Shown here piece after piece: positions 60,542-64,000 of a stretch of DNA of 64,000 nucleotides. Where the stretch lies: the NCBI RefSeq assembly GCF_042664795.1, contig NZ_JBHTBN010000003.1:186001-250000 (forward strand), given 5' to 3'. The notes beneath the pieces were generated by a model. The model was not told where the DNA came from and ran no database searches. It worked only from the letters and a program-made list of their open reading frames with translations. The first letter of the stretch is position 1, and each line of letters begins with the position of its first letter. The position numbers were made by a program, and so were the translations under genes. This DNA comes from Jejudonia soesokkakensis. Lineage in GTDB: Bacteria; Bacteroidota; Bacteroidia; Flavobacteriales; Flavobacteriaceae.

Positions 60542-61251
60542 CTTTCCTACTACAATTATTATTAGCTCATCTTGTAGGAGATTTTCTGCTACAGCCTGGT
60601 CGATGGGTGACACATAAGAATAAGCATGCCCTAAAATCCAGATACTTATATTTTCATATTGCCATACATTTACTACTCTTATTAATTACTACAAAATTTG
60701 AGAGCAGCTACTTTGTAGCTGTTCTACTTATCACGGTAAGTCATTTTGGGATCGACGCACTAAAGTTAAGCCTTCAAAAAAAGAAAACAGCAAAATGGTG
60801 GTTTTTTGCAGATCAGGCAGCACATATCGCAGTACTTCTAGGGGTGGTCTATTATTATTATCCTTTTTCAATTCCACTTGATAATTTCTATTCTCCAGAA
60901 GTTTTGATATTCTTTGTCGCACTCCTTACTGCAACTTATGTAAGTGCGATCGTTCTCAAATTTGTAATGAAAAAATGGAGTGTTGAGAAAGGAAAAGAAA
61001 CTCACAGTATCAATGACGCCGGTAAATACATTGGGATTTTGGAACGGTTGTTTATCTTCTTCTTTGTGGTAATTGATTTTTGGGAAGGCATCGGGTTTTT
61101 ACTAGCAGCCAAGTCCATTTTCAGGTTTGGAGATTTAAAAGAATCGAAAGACATTCGGCTTACCGAATATATTCTCATAGGTACGCTGTTGAGTTTTGCA
61201 ATAGGAATAGGCTGTGCAATGGCGTATAAATATGTGCTTACAATTTTATAA
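60535..61251 (+). CDS. DUF3307 membrane protein
   Basis: A 238-residue protein with six hydrophobic segments. The first half is the DUF3307 domain (LLAHLVGDFLLQPGRWVTHKNKHALKSRYLYFHIAIHLLLLL, HFGIDALK). It is translationally coupled to the satD-like gene (seven-base overlap), so the regulator very likely controls this membrane protein. Function unknown. Confidence 0.88.
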   Translation: MLTFLLQLLLAHLVGDFLLQPGRWVTHKNKHALKSRYLYFHIAIHLLLLLITTKFESSYFVAVLLITVSHFGIDALKLSLQKKKTAKWWFFADQAAHIAVLLGVVYYYYPFSIPLDNFYSPEVLIFFVALLTATYVSAIVLKFVMKKWSVEKGKETHSINDAGKYIGILERLFIFFFVVIDFWEGIGFLLAAKSIFRFGDLKESKDIRLTEYILIGTLLSFAIGIGCAMAYKYVLTIL

Positions 61252-61264
61252 GTAAGCGTAGTAA

Positions 61265-61888
61265 TTAATCTTCAGCCAATTCGCTTTTTCTATAAATACT
61301 AGGTAATGACCAATTAAAGGTAACTGCCAGTAATCTGATTGTAATCACTACTGAACCTGAAATAATAACAATAATATCTGAAGACAACGTAGTTTTCAGC
61401 AGTAAAAAATAAGCAACTCCACCTACGATGCAAGCTGTCGCATAAATATTTTTTCTGAAAATTACAGGGATTTCATTACACAGAATATCACGTATCACTC
61501 CTCCAAAACAAGCCGACATGGTACCCAAGGCCACACAAATGATCGGCGGAAAATCGGCTGCAATTCCTTTTTCCACTCCAACGATAGTGTATAGTGCAAT
61601 CCCAATGGTGTCGAATAAAAAGAGAGAGCGTCGAACATATCCTAATTTTCTTCGGAAAATAATAGCCAATACCACAGCTACAGTAATTACATATACGAAT
61701 GTAAGATTACGCATCCATGTAATGTTAGCATCTATAAGGAGATCACGTAGTGTCCCGCCTCCTACTGCTGTTACAAAGGCAATGATAAAGATTCCGAAGA
61801 CATCCATACGCTTTTTCATGGCGGTCAAGGCTCCGGAAACTGCAAAGGCGATGGTTCCTAATATGTCGATGATTAAAAATAAACTCAC
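61265..61888 (-). CDS. TRIC-type trimeric cation channel family protein
   Basis: A 207-residue membrane protein with two copies of the TRIC/UPF0126 repeat: DILGTIAFAVSGALTAMKKRMDVFGIFIIAFVTAVGGGTLRDLL (1-50) and FDTIGIALYTIVGVEKGIAADFPPIICVALGTMSACFGGVIRDILCNEIPVIFRKNIYA (about 93-150). Bacterial members form potassium-permeable trimers. It overlaps the upstream RDD gene by four bases (ATGA). Confidence 0.93.
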   Translation of the reverse strand: MSLFLIIDILGTIAFAVSGALTAMKKRMDVFGIFIIAFVTAVGGGTLRDLLIDANITWMRNLTFVYVITVAVVLAIIFRRKLGYVRRSLFLFDTIGIALYTIVGVEKGIAADFPPIICVALGTMSACFGGVIRDILCNEIPVIFRKNIYATACIVGGVAYFLLLKTTLSSDIIVIISGSVVITIRLLAVTFNWSLPSIYRKSELAED

Positions 61889-62610
61889 ATGTTCTGGGTA
61901 AAATAGTTATAGTCCTTTAAAACGGTATCGATAAACTGTTTGTCGTAGAGATCACTTTCGACCTCTAAGATGCCTTCTACTTTTTTACGAAGCATATTCA
62001 GTGTTTTATAATCACTTGACCGAACAGCTATCTGGTACGTTTCTTTAATTAAACGCGCATCTTTATCGGTAAACACGGTCACATTTAAAAATTTTGGTTC
62101 GTAGGTGTTTTCAACTTCTTCCAAAATAGTATGGGTAATATGTACTTTCTTTTTGGTGGTAATTACAATGGTTCCAGCAGCCATGTCTCCCAGCCGTTGT
62201 CTTTTTTCAGAAAAAATAATAGTGAGAATCCCTATAGAGCAGGCAAACATCCAAATATCTATTAAGCGAAGCATCCACAATGTTAAATAATTGGACCAAT
62301 GTACAGGAGAGCCATCCATCATAACGACTCGGGTTTTCATGATATACTTACCCAAGGTCCTACCATTGAATAATATGTGCATGTATAAAGAGTAAAAGAA
62401 AACTGGGAACAATAGTAATTGTTGTAAACCAAATACGGTCCAGTTATCACTTATGGCCATTTGCATAGCAGAAGTAATGATCTCAATTACATAGAAATAG
62501 ACCATAAACAAAACAAGGTCTATTAAAAATGCTAAGATTCGTTCGCCTACACTTGCAATTTTATAGTCTAAATTGACATTTTGTGTGGTATTGATTGCTA
62601 TGTTTGCCAT
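61885..62610 (-). CDS. RDD family membrane protein
   Basis: A 241-residue protein. The start at 62610 (MANIAINTTQNVNLDYKIASVGERILAFLIDL) is chosen since the frame upstream runs into the divergent gene. The RDD motif is in GERILAFLIDLVLFMVYFY, and a second motif is GRTLGKYIMKTRVV. Three to four membrane segments are followed by a cytoplasmic tail (about 160-241) with a charged helix. RDD proteins may be transporters or sensors. It overlaps the TRIC gene and is divergent from the SpoIIM-like gene. Confidence 0.88.
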   Translation of the reverse strand: MANIAINTTQNVNLDYKIASVGERILAFLIDLVLFMVYFYVIEIITSAMQMAISDNWTVFGLQQLLLFPVFFYSLYMHILFNGRTLGKYIMKTRVVMMDGSPVHWSNYLTLWMLRLIDIWMFACSIGILTIIFSEKRQRLGDMAAGTIVITTKKKVHITHTILEEVENTYEPKFLNVTVFTDKDARLIKETYQIAVRSSDYKTLNMLRKKVEGILEVESDLYDKQFIDTVLKDYNYFTQNM

Positions 62611-62647
62611 GTGACAACAAGTGTTTATATTTATTGAAAATTTTAAA

Positions 62648-63619
62648 ATGCGGGAAGCAGCATTCGTCAAGCAAAATAAAGAAAAATGGATTGCTTTTGA
62701 AAAGGCAATCACAGTTAATTCTAAAATGAGTCCAGATCATCTGGCAGATTACTACATTCAGTTGACGAATGACCTAGCCTATGCACAGACCTATTATCCT
62801 GAAAGTAAAACCCTTCAGTATTTAAATTCGCTGGCCTCTCAAGCGCATCAGCAGATCTACATTAATAAAAAAGAAACGGGAAATCGCATCGTTTCTTTTT
62901 GGAAATATGAGTTTCCATTGTTTTTTATGCAACATCAAAAAATGTTGTTTTATTCATTTTTACTATTTGCTATTGCTACTGCAATTGGAGTCATTTCTAC
63001 GTTGAACGACGATTCTTTTTTACGCCTCATCTTAGGTGACAGCTATGTGAACACAACCTTAAACAATATTGAAAATGGAGACCCAACAGCCATTTATAAA
63101 AGTGGAGGTGAATTAGGAACATTTTTAGGAATCACTATCAATAACATTCGTGTGGCCATCTTTGCCTATGCAGCAGGTGTGGTCACCTCGATTGGGACAG
63201 GATATATTTTATTTAGCAACGGCGTAATGCTGGGTGCTTTTTTTACTTTTTTCTACAATAAAGACCTTCTTTTTGTTGCTTCCAAAAGCATCTGGTTGCA
63301 TGGCACGATTGAAATTAGTGTCATTGTAATTGCAGGTTGTGCAGGAATGGTGATGGGAAACAGTATTTTGTTTCCAAAGACCTATTCCAGAAAAGTATCC
63401 TTTTTAAAGGGAGCTAAGGACGGATTGAAAATTGTGGTGAGTACCATTCCGTTTTTTATTATTGCCGGATTTATTGAAGGTTTTATCACTAGATATAGTA
63501 ATATGCCAGTTTGGTTGGCGATGAGTATTATTTTTAGTTCCCTAGCATTGATCATTTACTATTATATTATATACCCCATACGTTTGAATAAAAAATATGC
63601 AGCAGTTAATAAAGCTTAA
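62648..63619 (+). CDS. SpoIIM-like (DUF95) membrane protein
   Basis: A 323-residue membrane protein. A soluble N-terminal part (MREAAFVKQNKEKWIAFEKAITV...) is followed by a SpoIIM-type domain with five to six helices, including TLGIT-type NNIRVAIFAYAAGVVTSIGTGYILFSNGVMLGAFFTFFY and LWLHGTIEISVIVIAGCAGMVMGNSILFP. The ATG at 62648 is preferred over a GTG at 62621. Despite the name, non-spore-formers carry it next to RDD genes, probably for envelope remodelling. Confidence 0.88.
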   Translation: MREAAFVKQNKEKWIAFEKAITVNSKMSPDHLADYYIQLTNDLAYAQTYYPESKTLQYLNSLASQAHQQIYINKKETGNRIVSFWKYEFPLFFMQHQKMLFYSFLLFAIATAIGVISTLNDDSFLRLILGDSYVNTTLNNIENGDPTAIYKSGGELGTFLGITINNIRVAIFAYAAGVVTSIGTGYILFSNGVMLGAFFTFFYNKDLLFVASKSIWLHGTIEISVIVIAGCAGMVMGNSILFPKTYSRKVSFLKGAKDGLKIVVSTIPFFIIAGFIEGFITRYSNMPVWLAMSIIFSSLALIIYYYIIYPIRLNKKYAAVNKA

Positions 63620-64000
63620 AGTAAAGCGAGATATAGGAGATACTATTACTACATACTTCGAATTCTTTAAACAGAATTTGAAGAACTTCGTCAATATCTT
63701 TATAAGATACAACGGAATCTTTCTCATTGGATTTCTTGGAGTAAGCTATTTAATGGTCACTGGTTTTATGGGAAGTGTGGGTGGTAGTACTATGTATAAT
63801 GAAGCTGCAACCGATACTGCAAATTTGTATTTCGGACTCGGAATCATTGGATTTCTGTTTCTCTTTTTCTGTACTGCAATTTTAAATTACAGCCTTGCGG
63901 CTTCGTACGCTATAACCTATGAGGCTCATCCTACCAAAGATGTAGACAAGAAAAATGTGTGGCATTTTATTTTTGATAGGATAGGAAGTATCGCCTTATT
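63597..64000 (+). CDS. Membrane protein, 5' part only
   Basis: An open frame from ATG 63597 to the window edge, 134 codons, overlapping the SpoIIM-like stop by 23 bp. The N-terminus KRDIGDTITTYFEFFKQNLKNFVNIF and two hydrophobic segments (about 42-60 and 80-103) match the membrane protein that often follows the SpoIIM-like gene in flavobacteria. The C-terminus is missing. Confidence 0.75.
   Translation, partial: MQQLIKLKVKRDIGDTITTYFEFFKQNLKNFVNIFIRYNGIFLIGFLGVSYLMVTGFMGSVGGSTMYNEAATDTANLYFGLGIIGFLFLFFCTAILNYSLAASYAITYEAHPTKDVDKKNVWHFIFDRIGSIAL

Noticed and set aside
62611..62712. 34-residue N-terminal extension of the RDD protein
   Set aside because: It overlaps the divergent SpoIIM-like start region and lacks RDD-family similarity. 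ATG 62610 fits the family.

Overview
The window comes from the chromosome of a member of the Bacteroidota, almost certainly a flavobacterium (Flavobacteriaceae). It is AT-rich. Several families are typical of that group: tandem 2TM-domain proteins, DUF2141, DUF3810, a CAL67264-type membrane peptide, a SusC-like TonB receptor with a carboxypeptidase-regulatory domain, many short-tailed lipoproteins, and a LytS/LytTR signalling pair. A menaquinone operon, BshB1 plus YtxJ (bacillithiol), TAnnTTT(G/A)-type promoter boxes and a tRNA gene without encoded CCA all agree. Species cannot be assigned. Most of the window is ordinary core genome. I see no prophage, insertion sequence, rRNA operon or CRISPR array.

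Layout. 1-8.3 kb: the 5' part of an MBL hydrolase, an M28 lipoprotein peptidase, tRNA-His, a PLP sulfur enzyme with bshB1, and histidine catabolism (hutI-hutG-GNAT). 8.3-9.7 kb: two lipoproteins, one carrying a phage-type S74 self-cleaving chaperone domain. 9.7-16.4 kb: one signalling module on the minus strand (TonB receptor, DUF2141 protein, TPR protein, LytS-type kinase fused to a 2TM domain, three 2TM proteins, LytTR regulator). 16.5-31.3 kb: mostly housekeeping (class III cyclase, rdgB, trmH, acyltransferase, Nudix, cyclophilin, transaldolase-family enzyme, SDR, SRP RNA, glutamine cyclotransferase, glyA, fahA, ytxJ). 31.5-44.5 kb: clpB, csbD, peptidases, a Kbp homologue, two secreted amidohydrolase-fold proteins and a yjdJ-yjdI pair. 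44.6-52.8 kb: S9 peptidase, ettA, acyl-CoA carboxylase beta, a surface protein and an M24 peptidase. 53-57.8 kb: menaquinone operon (menA-MBL-menC-CPBP-menE). 57.9-64 kb: DoxX, holA, a restriction-type nuclease domain protein, SatD-DUF3307, TRIC channel, RDD, SpoIIM-like protein and a truncated membrane protein.

Most interesting result. The 9.7-16.4 kb module carries three operator pairs, at 11562-11591, 14069-14098 and 16379-16408. Each is two 9-mers fitting the published LytTR-box consensus, separated by exactly 12 bp. Each pair ends 65-67 bp upstream of a start codon in the module. The LytTR regulator at 9729-10484 is the obvious candidate to bind them, which would make the module a self-contained three-promoter regulon linking an outer-membrane receptor to a 2TM-fused kinase.

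Second result. A SatD-family gene at 59936 is preceded by three TATCG-N10-CGATA palindromes at an exact 28-bp period. Its protein appears to join a nucleotide-cyclase-like N-terminal half to a C-terminal helix-turn-helix. Other points of note are a structured GC-richer repeat (48676-48781), a possible small RNA (52903-52980), an orphan terminator (34849-34880), and hairpins placed directly before the start codons of two surface-protein genes.

No gene-free stretch exceeds 300 bp. The longer gaps (about 31287-31550, 34733-34981, 48657-48943, 52815-53071) are covered in individual entries.
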